NCBI GenBank assembly: GCA_964417875.1
Contig: CAYQJU010000002.1
Location: forward strand, 50,081 to 114,080
Direction of reading: 5' to 3'
DNA: 64,000 nt
DNA from: ZC4RG30 sp964417875
GTDB lineage: Bacteria > Pseudomonadota > Gammaproteobacteria > Steroidobacterales > Steroidobacteraceae
Below the pieces are notes generated by a model. That model did no database searches. It had not been told where the DNA came from and worked only from the letters and a program-made list of their open reading frames with translations. Both the position numbers and the translations under genes were made by a program. Positions 46,848 to 56,290 of the stretch are shown here, piece after piece. Numbering within the stretch: position 1 is the first letter of the stretch; each line of letters begins with the position of its first letter.

Positions 46848-49042
46848 CGCTGTCGCGCCGCCGGTTCCTCAATGCGGGCGCCGCGCTGTTCGTCGGCTTC
46901 CAGTTCGGAAGCTTGCCATCGGTGGCGCAGGTACGCCCCGGCGCGGGCCTGCCCAATGCGCTGCGCGGCCATCCGCGCGTGGATGCCTGGCTGCGCATCG
47001 GCACCGACGATCGCGTCACGCTGTTCACCGGCAAGGCCGAGTTGGGCCAGGGCCTGAAGACGGCGCTGGTGCAACTCGCTGCCGAAGAGCTCGACATTCC
47101 GCCCGACCGGGTCGAAGTCGTCGTGGCCGATACAGCGCGCACACCGAACGAGTCCTATACCGCCGGCAGCCGTTCGATCCAGGACAGCGGCATGTCGATC
47201 CGGCATGCCGCGGCCGAGGCCCGTCACATCCTGCTGGGCGTGGCCGCAGCCCGCCTGGCCGTGCCGGTTGCGCAGTTGCAGGTGATCGACGGACGCGTGG
47301 TGGGCCCTGGTGGCCGCAGCCTGCGTTATGGCGAGCTGGTGGCCGATGCGCCCATGCAGCAGCCGGTCACCGGCAGCGCACCGCTGAAGGATCGCTCGCA
47401 GTATCGCCTCGTCGGCCATTCGCTGCCGCGCGTGGACCTGCCCGCCAAGGTGTTCGGTGCGGCACCCGCCTTCATCCAGGACCTGCGGCTGCCGGGCATG
47501 CTGCATGCGCGCATGGTGCATCCGCCCACCCAGACCGCGCGGCTGGCTGGCGTTGATCTGGCGCCGGTTGAAAAGATGCGCGGCGTGCAGCATGTGCTGC
47601 GCGATGGCAGCGTGCTCGGCGTAGTGGCCACGCGCGAGGAGCAGGCGATTGCCGCCGCGGCGGAGCTGTCACGGCTGACACGATGGGAGAATGTGTCCAC
47701 CGCGACGCTGCCCGACGATGACGCCCTGCCCGCCCACATGCGTGCGCAGCCGGTGCGTCGCCGCGAGGTGGCCAGGCGCGGCGAGGCCATTGAAGGCGAC
47801 CTGCCGCATCGGGTCACTTACTTCCGTCCTTTCCAGGCGCATGCATCCATCGGCCCGAGCTGCGCCGTTGCATTGTTCGAAAACGACCAGCTGACCGTGT
47901 GGTCGCACACCCAGGGCATTTTTCCGCTGCGTGTCGAACTGACGCGCGTGCTCGGCCTGCCCGAGAGCGCCATCCGCACGATCTCCGAAGAAGCTGCCGG
48001 CTGCTATGGACAGAATGGCGCCGATGACGCGGCGCTGGAAGCGGCGATGCTGGCCATGGCCGTGCCGGGCCGCCCGGTACGCCTGCAATGGTCGCGCGCG
48101 GATGAATTCGGCTGGGAGCCGCTGGGTGCGGCCATGCTGGTGGACTGCGAGGCCGCACTGGACGCCAATGGTCGCATCAGCGCATGGCGGTCGGTGGTAC
48201 GCGGCTACCCCAATACGGCCCGACCGGGTTTCGGCGGCGGAGAGGGTGCCAACCTGCTCGCCGCGCAGCTTCGCGCCAGGTCCATGCCGGTTCGCGAGGT
48301 GACCAGCGCCGGCCTCAATCGCAATGCCGAACCGCTGTACGACCTGCCCCGGCTGCAGGTCGAGGAAGAACTCATTCCCGTATCCCCGGTCCGCACCTCG
48401 TCGCTGCGCACACTGGGCGCCTATGCGAACGTGTTCGCGGTGGAGTCGTTCATGGACGAGCTGGCGCAGGCGGCCGGCATCGACCCGCTGGCCTTCCGCC
48501 TGGCGCATCTCACCGACCCGCGCGGCCGGGCAGTGCTCGAGGCGGTGGCCGCGAAGGCCGGCTGGCCCGACCGCGCCCGCCTGCCGGATGGGCACGGCCT
48601 CGGCATCGGCTATGCACGCTACAGCGGCAGTTCCACCTATTGCGCCGTGGTCGCCGAGGTCGCCGTGGATGAAGCCGGTGCGATCCGCGCGCGGCGCCTG
48701 TGGGCGGCCGCTGATTGCGGACCGGTGGTGAATCCCGACGGCGTGCGCAACCAGATCGCTGGCGGTGCATTGCAGGCCGCCAGCTGGACGCTGCTGGAGT
48801 CCGCACGCCTGCGCCATGCCACGCAGGCCATGGCCGGTTGGCACGACTATCCCATCCTGCGCTTCACCGAGGCACCCGCCATCGAGGTGGTGCTGATCGA
48901 TCGACCCGACCAGCCGATTGTCGGGCCGGGCGAGGCGTCGCTGGGACCGGCCGCCGCCGCGCTGGCCAATGCGGTGGCTGCGGCGTCGGGTGCGCGGGTG
49001 CGCAGCCTGCCGCTGGGTCGCGCACGGCCGGCTCATAGGTGA
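46844..49042 (+). CDS. Molybdopterin-binding large subunit, IorB-like, Tat-exported
   Basis: A 732-residue molybdenum hydroxylase large subunit. The N-terminus has a twin-arginine signal (SRRRFLNAGAALFVGF), so the enzyme is exported folded to the periplasm. Later blocks include FTGKAELGQGLKTALVQLAAEEL, SYTAGSRSIQDSGMSIR, and VGPGEASLGPAAAALANAV, where the glutamate aligns with the catalytic base of xanthine dehydrogenases. It oxidises N-heteroaromatics or aldehydes by water-derived hydroxylation. ATG at 46844 overlaps the small subunit stop. Substrate is not predictable, and no chaperone gene (such as XdhC) is nearby. Confidence 0.92.
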   Translation: MTLSRRRFLNAGAALFVGFQFGSLPSVAQVRPGAGLPNALRGHPRVDAWLRIGTDDRVTLFTGKAELGQGLKTALVQLAAEELDIPPDRVEVVVADTARTPNESYTAGSRSIQDSGMSIRHAAAEARHILLGVAAARLAVPVAQLQVIDGRVVGPGGRSLRYGELVADAPMQQPVTGSAPLKDRSQYRLVGHSLPRVDLPAKVFGAAPAFIQDLRLPGMLHARMVHPPTQTARLAGVDLAPVEKMRGVQHVLRDGSVLGVVATREEQAIAAAAELSRLTRWENVSTATLPDDDALPAHMRAQPVRRREVARRGEAIEGDLPHRVTYFRPFQAHASIGPSCAVALFENDQLTVWSHTQGIFPLRVELTRVLGLPESAIRTISEEAAGCYGQNGADDAALEAAMLAMAVPGRPVRLQWSRADEFGWEPLGAAMLVDCEAALDANGRISAWRSVVRGYPNTARPGFGGGEGANLLAAQLRARSMPVREVTSAGLNRNAEPLYDLPRLQVEEELIPVSPVRTSSLRTLGAYANVFAVESFMDELAQAAGIDPLAFRLAHLTDPRGRAVLEAVAAKAGWPDRARLPDGHGLGIGYARYSGSSTYCAVVAEVAVDEAGAIRARRLWAAADCGPVVNPDGVRNQIAGGALQAASWTLLESARLRHATQAMAGWHDYPILRFTEAPAIEVVLIDRPDQPIVGPGEASLGPAAAALANAVAAASGARVRSLPLGRARPAHR

Positions 49043-49179
49043 GTCGCGCATTCACCAGAATGCAGAAGCATGGGCGGGCAAGCCTGCCCTCGGCGCCCCG
49101 CTGAACCGGACCAGCGGCTATAGTCCGCACCGGCCGCGACGCATGCGGCGACCAACAACAGATTCCGGGGGATTTTTCA

Positions 49180-51627
49180 GTGACCACATCACCAGAGGTG
49201 GCCGCCGCGCGCGGCAGGAACGCCCTGCTGCCGCTGTTCATCGTCAGCGGCTGCGCAGCGCTGATCTATGAAGTGGTTTGGTACCAGTCGCTGTCGCTGA
49301 TCATCGGCAGCAGCGCGGTGTCGATGGCGGTGGTGCTGGCCACCTACATGGGCGGCATGGGCCTTGGCAGCCTGGCCTACCTGCGCTGGCGCGGACGATT
49401 CGGGCATCCGCTGCGCATCTATGCGCAGCTTGAACTGCTGATCGCGGTGTTTGCCCTGCTGGTGCTGTATGTGCTGCCCTGGGCGGGCGGCCTGTATACC
49501 GCCGTCGGTGGCGGCGGATTCCGCGGCATCCTGCTGCGCGGCCTGTTCTGCGCCATCTTCCTGCTGCCGCCCACGATGGCCATGGGTGCCACGCTGCCGG
49601 CCGCCGCGGGCTGGCTGCGATCGACGCCGGAGGGCGTGAGCCGCGCCGGTTTCTACTACACCGCGAACATCCTGGGCGGCGTGGCCGGTTGCCTGCTGGC
49701 CGGCTTCCTGCTGTTGCGGGTGTATGACATCCACACCGCGACCTTTGTCGGCGTGGTGCTGAACCTGATCGTGGGTGCCGTGGCCTGGCTGCTCTCGCGC
49801 GTCACGCCCGGCGTTCCGCCCGAAGCCGTGCAGGCACCGGCCGCCGAGCCGAAGGAGGCCGCATGGCGCAATCCCCGCGTTGCCGTCTACATCGCCATCG
49901 GCCTCAGCGGCGCCTGCGCGCTGGGATCGCAGGTGATCTGGACGCGCAACCTGGCGCTGCTGCTCGGTGGCACGGTCTATACCTTCTCGCTGATCCTCGG
50001 CACGGTGCTGCTGGGACTGGGCATGGGCAGCAGCCTCGGTTCGGCCACCGCGCGCAACACCGGCAATCCGCTGCGCGCGCTGGTGATCTGCCAGGTGCTG
50101 GCGATGGCCGGGCTGGCCTGGGCGGCCTGGATGATCAGCCACAACCTGCCCTACTGGCCGATCAATCCGGGCGATGCGCCTGCGCCCTGGTTCCTGCACC
50201 AGCTCGATTTCCTGCGCAGCTTCCTGGTCGTGCTGCCGGCCTCGCTGTGCTGGGGTGCCAGCTTTCCTCTGGCCATCGCCGCGGTGGCAGACGGGCGCGG
50301 CAACAGCAGCGCTGCCGTGGCACGCGTCTATGCGGCCAACACGGCCGGCGCCATCGTCGGCGCGCTGGCCTTCGGCCTGCTGCTGATCGCCGCGATCGGC
50401 ACGCAGCAGTCGCAGCGCCTGCTCATGCTGATGGCACTGCTGGGGGCGCTGGTGCTGCTGGTGCGGCCGGCCCTGCAGTCGGCCACCGCAGCTGCTTCAG
50501 CGGGCTGGGCCCGCGTGGCCGGCGTGGCTGCAGTGCTGCTGTTCGCCGTCGGCCTCACCTTCGTGCACCGCCTGCCGGGCGTGCTGGTGGGCTATGGCCG
50601 CTGGGCGGTGACCTGGATGGCGGAACCCAGCCAGTTCCTCTATGTCGGTGAGGGCATCAACTCGACGCTGGCCGTGTCACGCCGCTCCGATGGCACGCTG
50701 AACTATCACAATGCCGGCAAGGTGCAGGCCTCCAGCCATCCGGATGACATGCGCCTGCAGCGCATGCTGGGCCACCTGACCACGCTGCTGGCGAAGGATC
50801 CGCAGAATGTGCTTGTGATCGGCAGCGGCGCCGGCGTCACCGCCGGCGCGGTCAGCGTGAACCCGGCCGTGAAGACGCAGACCATTGCCGAGATCGAACC
50901 ACTGGTGCCCGAGGTGGTCAGCCGGTTCTTCGCCACCGAGAACCATGGCGTGATCGACAATCCCAAGGTCACGGTGCGCATCGATGATGCCCGGCATTTC
51001 CTGCTGACCACCGACGAGAAATTCGATGCCATCACGGCCGATCCCTTCGACGCCTGGGTGAAGGGCGCGGCATCGCTGAACACGGCGGAGTTCTACGCCG
51101 AGATGAAGCGGCACCTGAATCCCGGCGCCATCGTCACCGCGTGGCTGCCGTTCTATGAAACCACCGTGTCGGCGATCAAGAGCGAGGTGGCCACCTTCAC
51201 CGCCGCCTTCCCGCATGTGCTGATCTTCGGCAACACCACCAATGGCCAGGGCTATGACGGCGTGATGGTGGGTTCGATGGAGCCCTTCCGCATCGATGTG
51301 ACCGCGCTGCATGAGCGCCTCACCAGCGCCGCCTATGAGCCGGTGCTGCGCTCACTGACCGAGGTCGGCTATGGCTCGGTGCAGTCGCTGCTGGGCACCT
51401 TCGCCGCCACCGGCGAGCAGTTGCAGTCCTGGCTGGGCGAGGCCGAGATCAATCGCGACCGCAACCTGCGCCTGCAGTACCTGGCCGGGCTCGGCGTGAA
51501 CAATTACGAGCAGGCGGGAATCTACGCGCAGATCCTGCAGCAGGGCCGATGGCCGGGGGATGTGTTCACCGGCGAGCTGACGACGCTGTCGGCGCTGCGC
51601 TCGGAGATGATGTCGCGGCGGCCTTGA
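49180..51627 (+). CDS. Membrane protein fused to a spermidine-synthase domain
   Basis: An 815-residue fusion. Residues 15 to about 475 have about 12-14 hydrophobic helices similar to MFS-like modules of fused MFS/spermidine synthases (SGCAALIYEVVWYQSL, LGGMGLGS-like repeats). The C-terminal 330 residues are a spermidine-synthase domain with NSTLAVSRRSDGTL, GSGAGVTAGAVSVNP and TIAEIEPLVPEVVSRFF. This fused architecture is widespread but experimentally obscure; polyamine transport, sensing or a membrane-linked transferase are possible. The start is GTG at 49180 with GGGGGA upstream. A second, soluble spermidine-synthase-like gene is at 41879. Confidence 0.9.
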   Translation: MTTSPEVAAARGRNALLPLFIVSGCAALIYEVVWYQSLSLIIGSSAVSMAVVLATYMGGMGLGSLAYLRWRGRFGHPLRIYAQLELLIAVFALLVLYVLPWAGGLYTAVGGGGFRGILLRGLFCAIFLLPPTMAMGATLPAAAGWLRSTPEGVSRAGFYYTANILGGVAGCLLAGFLLLRVYDIHTATFVGVVLNLIVGAVAWLLSRVTPGVPPEAVQAPAAEPKEAAWRNPRVAVYIAIGLSGACALGSQVIWTRNLALLLGGTVYTFSLILGTVLLGLGMGSSLGSATARNTGNPLRALVICQVLAMAGLAWAAWMISHNLPYWPINPGDAPAPWFLHQLDFLRSFLVVLPASLCWGASFPLAIAAVADGRGNSSAAVARVYAANTAGAIVGALAFGLLLIAAIGTQQSQRLLMLMALLGALVLLVRPALQSATAAASAGWARVAGVAAVLLFAVGLTFVHRLPGVLVGYGRWAVTWMAEPSQFLYVGEGINSTLAVSRRSDGTLNYHNAGKVQASSHPDDMRLQRMLGHLTTLLAKDPQNVLVIGSGAGVTAGAVSVNPAVKTQTIAEIEPLVPEVVSRFFATENHGVIDNPKVTVRIDDARHFLLTTDEKFDAITADPFDAWVKGAASLNTAEFYAEMKRHLNPGAIVTAWLPFYETTVSAIKSEVATFTAAFPHVLIFGNTTNGQGYDGVMVGSMEPFRIDVTALHERLTSAAYEPVLRSLTEVGYGSVQSLLGTFAATGEQLQSWLGEAEINRDRNLRLQYLAGLGVNNYEQAGIYAQILQQGRWPGDVFTGELTTLSALRSEMMSRRP

Positions 51628-51653
51628 CCGCCGCCGCGTCCCTCAACCCGGAT

Positions 51654-52808
51654 TCAATAACGGAAGATCGCAGCGACGCCGCTGTTGGCCGGCATGCGGC
51701 CGGCCGGCACGATCACCACGTCACCGCCCCGTTGCAGCGCCAGGGTGCCCAGGTCGTCCAGCACGTCGTCGTTGCCGCCACCCGGCGCGCCATCGAGCTT
51801 CAGTGCGCCGCTGTCAGGATCGATGCGGCCGGGGATCACCCGCTCCGCCTCGATCAGCAAGGTGTCGACCCGGCCGCCGGCCACCGCCCGGGCCACGTTC
51901 GCCAGGTCCGCCTCGCCCTGCCCGCTCGTGCGCGCACTGGCGAAGCGATCCACCAAGCCGCCCAGGCGCTGCAGATAGCGCGGCTCCAGGATCTGCCAGG
52001 CCCGCCGGCGAAGCTCGTCGGTGGACGCCAGTGCATCCGGATGCACATCGATGCTTTCCGGCAACAGCAGCGGATTGCGGCTGATCGAATGGAACATGTG
52101 GTGGTGCTGCGGCAGCGCGGCCAGGATCAGCGGAATGCCCGCAGGCTGTGAATGATGGGCTTGCACCGCGCGGTCGACCGCGCGGAAGTAGCGTTCCGCA
52201 TCCAGGTCGATTTCATCCGCCCTGCCACCGTAACCATGCTGCACGGGCGGCTGGCCACCGCCGCCGCCGCCCGGTGACGACATGCGCAGATGCGAATCGG
52301 TCAGCTCCTCGCCGAGTGCATCGACGATGGTGCGCGGCACCGCGTCGTGGAGTTCGACCTCATCGAGCACATCGCGATTGCCCTCGAACAGCCGCACATC
52401 CTTGCGACTGAGCGCCAGCACATGGTAGCGGTCGCCGGACTGCAGGATGCGCATCAGCGGCTTCAGGTGAAAGGTGTCGGCCACGATGGCCAGCTCCGGC
52501 ACCGTTCGATGCAGCCGGTAGACCCGGAACAGGTCGGCCGAGCCCAGCACCGCAAGGCCGTCGGTGGCGTGATTCCAGAAATCGAGATCCTCGCCCAGCG
52601 CGCGGAATGGCTCGAGCAGCTTGCGGACCTGCTGCGCTGGCTGCTGCTTCGCCAGCATTGCTTCGAGCGACTTGACCAGGTTGGCGTAGCGGATCGGATC
52701 CTGCGCATTGGCAGGATGATGCCGGTGCGTGGGCTGGTACAGCGACAGGCACGCAGTACCGCGGTGATCGCGCAGGATCGTGGCGAAATCCGAATCGAGT
52801 GTTTGCAT
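51654..52808 (-). CDS. Bacterial archaeo-eukaryotic release-factor-like (baeRF) protein
   Basis: A 384-residue soluble protein of the bacterial eRF1/Pelota-like superfamily. CLSLYQPTHRH near the start and the two later alpha/beta parts (PLILAALPQHHHMF, VARAVAGGRVDTLLIEAE) match baeRF proteins. A glycine-rich loop at 178-186 ends in GGQ, the motif that eRF1 uses to trigger peptide release, though in this family it may be coincidental. Function is unproven; ribosome rescue and translation control are proposed for the family. The ATG at 52808 has GAGGAG six bases upstream. It is convergent with the membrane/spermidine-synthase gene and divergent from SulP. Confidence 0.8.
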   Translation of the reverse strand: MQTLDSDFATILRDHRGTACLSLYQPTHRHHPANAQDPIRYANLVKSLEAMLAKQQPAQQVRKLLEPFRALGEDLDFWNHATDGLAVLGSADLFRVYRLHRTVPELAIVADTFHLKPLMRILQSGDRYHVLALSRKDVRLFEGNRDVLDEVELHDAVPRTIVDALGEELTDSHLRMSSPGGGGGGQPPVQHGYGGRADEIDLDAERYFRAVDRAVQAHHSQPAGIPLILAALPQHHHMFHSISRNPLLLPESIDVHPDALASTDELRRRAWQILEPRYLQRLGGLVDRFASARTSGQGEADLANVARAVAGGRVDTLLIEAERVIPGRIDPDSGALKLDGAPGGGNDDVLDDLGTLALQRGGDVVIVPAGRMPANSGVAAIFRY

Positions 52809-53087
52809 TCTTTCTCCTCGCTGTGCTGGCCCGGGCGCGGTCCGTCCGGCCGTGGATCAGCAGCCTCAAGATCAATAGCAGAATGGTCGCCCCGACGCAG
52901 CTGGCAGGGTCCTACAGGAATTGCCGGGGCGGGATGACTGGCTTGCTGCCGGAAACAGGATTGGCATTCCGGGACCGATCGGGGACTGCGGTATCATCCG
53001 CGCCCCGCGACGAAGGCCGGCCCCGATGGCTGGCCTCCTTGCCGGTCCCGGGGCCCCTCCTTCACCGCCACAGCCCCTGCAACCAGA

Positions 53088-54575
53088 ATGAACATCGACT
53101 TCGAATCCATCCGCCGCACCTGGCTGACGAACATCCGTGCCAACGTGCTTGCCGGCATCGTCGTGGCGCTGGCCCTCATTCCCGAGGCCATCGGCTTCTC
53201 GCTGATCGCTGGCGTCGACCCGCGCGTGGGCCTTTATGCCTCGGTGGTCATCGCCATCGTGATCTCTTTCGCAGGCGGCCGGCCGGCGATGATCTCCGCC
53301 GCCACCGCCGCCACTGCGGTGCTGTTCGGCGCGCTGGTGCGCGATCACGGCCTGCAATACCTGCTTGCCGCCACCATCCTGGCCGGCCTCATCCAGATCA
53401 TCGCCGGCTGGCTGCGCGTGGGCTACATCATGCGTTTCGTGTCGCGCTCGGTGATGACCGGGTTCGTCAATTCACTGGCCATCCTGATCTTCCTCGCGCA
53501 GCTGCCCGAACTGGTCGGCGTGACCTGGCAGACCTATGTGCTGGTGGCTGCCGGGCTCGCCATCATCTATCTGCTGCCGCGACTGACGACGCTGGTGCCC
53601 TCGCCACTGGTATGCATCCTGGTGCTGACGGCGCTGTCGATGACGCTGGGTCTGGACATCCGCACCGTTGCGGACCTGGGCGATCTGCCCGATGCGCTGC
53701 CGGTGCTGCTGCTGCCGGACATCCCGCTGAACCTTCAGACGCTGTGGATCATCCTGCCCACATCGGCGGCTGCCGCGGCGGTGGGGCTGCTTGAAAGCCT
53801 GCTCACCGCCTCGATCGTGGACCAGATGACCGACACCGACAGCGACAAGAACCGCGAAAGCATCGGCCAGGGCATCGCCAACATTGCCAGCGGACTGTTC
53901 GGCGGGATGGCCGGGTGCGCGATGATCGGGCAGTCGGTGATCAATGTGCGCTCGGGAGGCCGCACGCGGCTGTCGACGCTGACCGCTGGCGCCTTCCTGC
54001 TGTTCCTGCTGATGGTGCTGGGTGATCTGGTCGGGCTGATCCCGATGCCCGCTCTGGTGGCCATCATGATCATGGTGTCGATCGGCACCTTCAGCTGGTC
54101 ATCGCTGGCCGACCTGGCCCATCATCCGCGCCGCTCCAGTGTGGTGATGCTGGCCACCGTGGTGACCGTTGTCGGCACGCACAACCTGGCGCTCGGCGTG
54201 GGCGTGGGCGTGCTGCTGTCGGGCATCTTCTTCGCGTGGAAGGTGTCGCAGATCTTCCGCGTCACCTCGACGCTGTCGGAGGACGGCAGCCAGCGGCATT
54301 ACTGCATCGAGGGACAGGTGTTCTTCGCCTCGGCAGAAGACTTCCTGGCTTCGTTCGACTTTGCCGAGCCACTGCAGCAGGTGACCATCGATGTCAGCCG
54401 TGCCCACATCTGGGACCTGACCGGCGTCAACGCCATCGACAAGGCCGTGCTCAAGTTCCGCAAGGCCGGTATCGCCGCGCAGGTCGAGGGCCTGAATGAA
54501 GCCAGTGCCACGATCATGGACCGGTTCGCGATGCAGGACCGGCCCAATGCCATGGAGAAAGTGCTCGGGCATTGA
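53088..54575 (+). CDS. SulP family inorganic anion transporter with STAS domain
   Basis: A 495-residue transporter. The membrane part (about 1-385) has the SulP signature VALALIPEAIGFSLIAGVDPRVGLYASV and the later ESIGQGIANIASGLFGGMAGCAMIGQSVINV; a short STAS domain follows (about 395-495; IEGQVFFASAEDFLASFDF and ISV..HIWDLTGVNAIDKAV). Such carriers move sulfate, bicarbonate or other anions, often with Na+ or H+. Which anion is uncertain. The 279-base upstream gap to the baeRF gene contains no other gene; I see no convincing promoter. Confidence 0.93.
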   Translation: MNIDFESIRRTWLTNIRANVLAGIVVALALIPEAIGFSLIAGVDPRVGLYASVVIAIVISFAGGRPAMISAATAATAVLFGALVRDHGLQYLLAATILAGLIQIIAGWLRVGYIMRFVSRSVMTGFVNSLAILIFLAQLPELVGVTWQTYVLVAAGLAIIYLLPRLTTLVPSPLVCILVLTALSMTLGLDIRTVADLGDLPDALPVLLLPDIPLNLQTLWIILPTSAAAAAVGLLESLLTASIVDQMTDTDSDKNRESIGQGIANIASGLFGGMAGCAMIGQSVINVRSGGRTRLSTLTAGAFLLFLLMVLGDLVGLIPMPALVAIMIMVSIGTFSWSSLADLAHHPRRSSVVMLATVVTVVGTHNLALGVGVGVLLSGIFFAWKVSQIFRVTSTLSEDGSQRHYCIEGQVFFASAEDFLASFDFAEPLQQVTIDVSRAHIWDLTGVNAIDKAVLKFRKAGIAAQVEGLNEASATIMDRFAMQDRPNAMEKVLGH

Positions 54576-54710
54576 TCAGGCCAGCGCAGGCGCAGCCGCA
54601 GCCGCTGCGTGTAGCCTGAACCTTTACGGCCACTCTGGCCGCTGTCCCACAGACGCAGGCGGTGCGCGCCATCAGCCTTGTAGGCATCTGGTCCTTCAAG
54701 GGGCACGCAC

Positions 54711-55016
54711 ATGGCCACCAAGACACTGTCCGCCACGTTTCCATCCAGCCTGGCCGCCGAAGCTGCGGCGCGCGGGCTGCGCGAGCTTGGCGTCGGCGCC
54801 GCAGACATCCAGCTGCGCGATGCCCATCTGCGTGCGCGGGTGGACGACGCCTATTGCGGGATGGCCATGGAATCGCTGCGCCATTGCGGCGCGCAGCATC
54901 TGGTGACCACGCAGAACGATGCCGACTCGCAGGACTGGATCAACCACCACAACGGACGCGTGACCAGCGCCGGCGTGCCGCCCGGCCAGGGTGATTCGGA
55001 AGCCGGCAGCGCTTGA
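54711..55016 (+). CDS. Small hypothetical protein
   Basis: A 101-residue protein I cannot place. It opens MATKTLSATFPSSLAAEAAARGL and continues with LGVGAADIQLRDAHLRARVDDAYCG, which could be an alpha/beta ferredoxin-like fold of the kind found in general-stress proteins, then a Gly-rich tail. No signal or membrane segment is present. It is 135 bases downstream of the SulP gene and may be separate; a 6-base hairpin (54627-54641) lies upstream of it. Confidence is limited to it being a real gene. Confidence 0.6.
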   Translation: MATKTLSATFPSSLAAEAAARGLRELGVGAADIQLRDAHLRARVDDAYCGMAMESLRHCGAQHLVTTQNDADSQDWINHHNGRVTSAGVPPGQGDSEAGSA

Positions 55017-55075
55017 GCAGGGCGCCGGCGGCAATGTCCGCCGACACCCCGGACCCACACTTGCGCGTGCAGTGG

Positions 55076-56104
55076 CTAGCGCGACTCGGGCGCAGCCGGC
55101 GCGATGGCCAGCGGCCAGTTGCCGTCGTATGGCGGCCAGTTCGGCACCGCGAGCCCCGGCGGCGGATAGAACATCGCCGTGTGCGTGGTGCGGATCTTTC
55201 CTTCATCGATGGTGAACCACCAGCTGGCGACATTGCGCGGCGTCGGGGAGCCGGGCCGGCGGATGAAGACGCCTGTGGAGAGCACCATCTGCGCCTCGAC
55301 ATCGATCAGCGGCATGCGGCGCGCCGTCACCATCGCGAGGTTGAAGTTCTCGAGGCCGGCCACGCAGTCGCGGCTGCCGACTCCAGGCTGGCCGCCCGGC
55401 GGGCCCGGCGGCGGCGTGGCGCCGGCGCGCGGTGGCAATGGTGGCAGGAAGTCACCGCCCGGCGCCGGCGTGCCGTTCTCGGCGCGGCCACAGCCCTTGT
55501 GCACCAGCGCGATCGAACCATCATGCGAGGTGATGGCATCGAAGTAGCTGTCGACGATGCGGCCCAGTGTCGCGCGGTCGACGCGCTCGCCTTCGGGCAC
55601 CACGCGCTGCGGCGGCGGGTTCTGCTCCAGGTATTCCGGATTGTGCAGGTTTGCCGGCGCTGCTCCGGGGCGGCGCGGGCCATTCATGCCCGGATCGTTC
55701 TCGCGCGCGATGTACCACTCCGCCTCGGTGAGCGCGTCGTCCTCGACACGCAGGCGAACGGTGACGATGGCGGTCGAGTCGCCTTCCATCACCGTGCCGA
55801 AGTATCCGGCCTGCCCCGTCACCGGATCGAAATACTTGCGCTGCACATTGCCCAGCGCGGTCACGCTCTGCCAGACGCCCTGGCCCGGGGCCACATTGAT
55901 GGCGTTCTCGGTCTGCCGGAAGCCGACCACCAGTGGCGCGGCGGCCGGATCGGAGGCCACGACGGCCTGAAGGTAGCCGTCGAGCATCGAACCCAGGCAT
56001 TCGCGATCGCAACCTTGCTGCGCTGTCTGCGTGCTGGCGCCGCAGCCTGCAATTGCGACCAGTGCCGCGCAGGCCGCCCAGGACTTGAACCGTGGAATCT
56101 GCAT
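55076..56104 (-). CDS. Lipoprotein of unknown function, NTF2-like pair
   Basis: A 342-residue protein with a lipobox (LVAIAGC, C21), so likely anchored to a membrane. Two similar regions follow: one around LDGYLQAVVASDPAAAPL and another around IVDSYFDAITSHDGSIAL, reminiscent of tandem NTF2/SnoaL domains. A Pro/Gly-rich linker (PPLPPRAGATPPPGPPGG) lies between. It is distantly related to the protein at 56955-57893 (shared ENxxxxAPG, DVEA and TEAE/TEIE positions). Of the ATGs, 56104 is preferred because a run of seven G lies just upstream; 56107 adds one residue. Confidence 0.72.
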   Translation of the reverse strand: MQIPRFKSWAACAALVAIAGCGASTQTAQQGCDRECLGSMLDGYLQAVVASDPAAAPLVVGFRQTENAINVAPGQGVWQSVTALGNVQRKYFDPVTGQAGYFGTVMEGDSTAIVTVRLRVEDDALTEAEWYIARENDPGMNGPRRPGAAPANLHNPEYLEQNPPPQRVVPEGERVDRATLGRIVDSYFDAITSHDGSIALVHKGCGRAENGTPAPGGDFLPPLPPRAGATPPPGPPGGQPGVGSRDCVAGLENFNLAMVTARRMPLIDVEAQMVLSTGVFIRRPGSPTPRNVASWWFTIDEGKIRTTHTAMFYPPPGLAVPNWPPYDGNWPLAIAPAAPESR

Positions 56105-56290
56105 CATCCCCCCCTGCATTCTTGTGGTCTGAAACCGGTGCGGGGCGTTCCCGCGGGCTGAATCTCGACTTTACACCGTGTGCCCGGCACGGCGCGCGTT
56201 CGGGAGAGGCTGCTGATTGCCGCGGCGGAATTCCCGGGCGGAACTTGCAATACTGGCGACCAACGAACCAGAACAAGCAAGGAGCCCCTC

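Noticed and set aside
52992..52997. TATCAT as a -10 box for the SulP gene, with TTGGCA at 52961
   Set aside because: The spacing is 25 bases, too long for a sigma-70 promoter.
54627..54641. Six-base hairpin CGGCCA-CTC-TGGCCG upstream of a small hypothetical gene
   Set aside because: Too short and without a T-tract; such hairpins are common by chance at this GC content.
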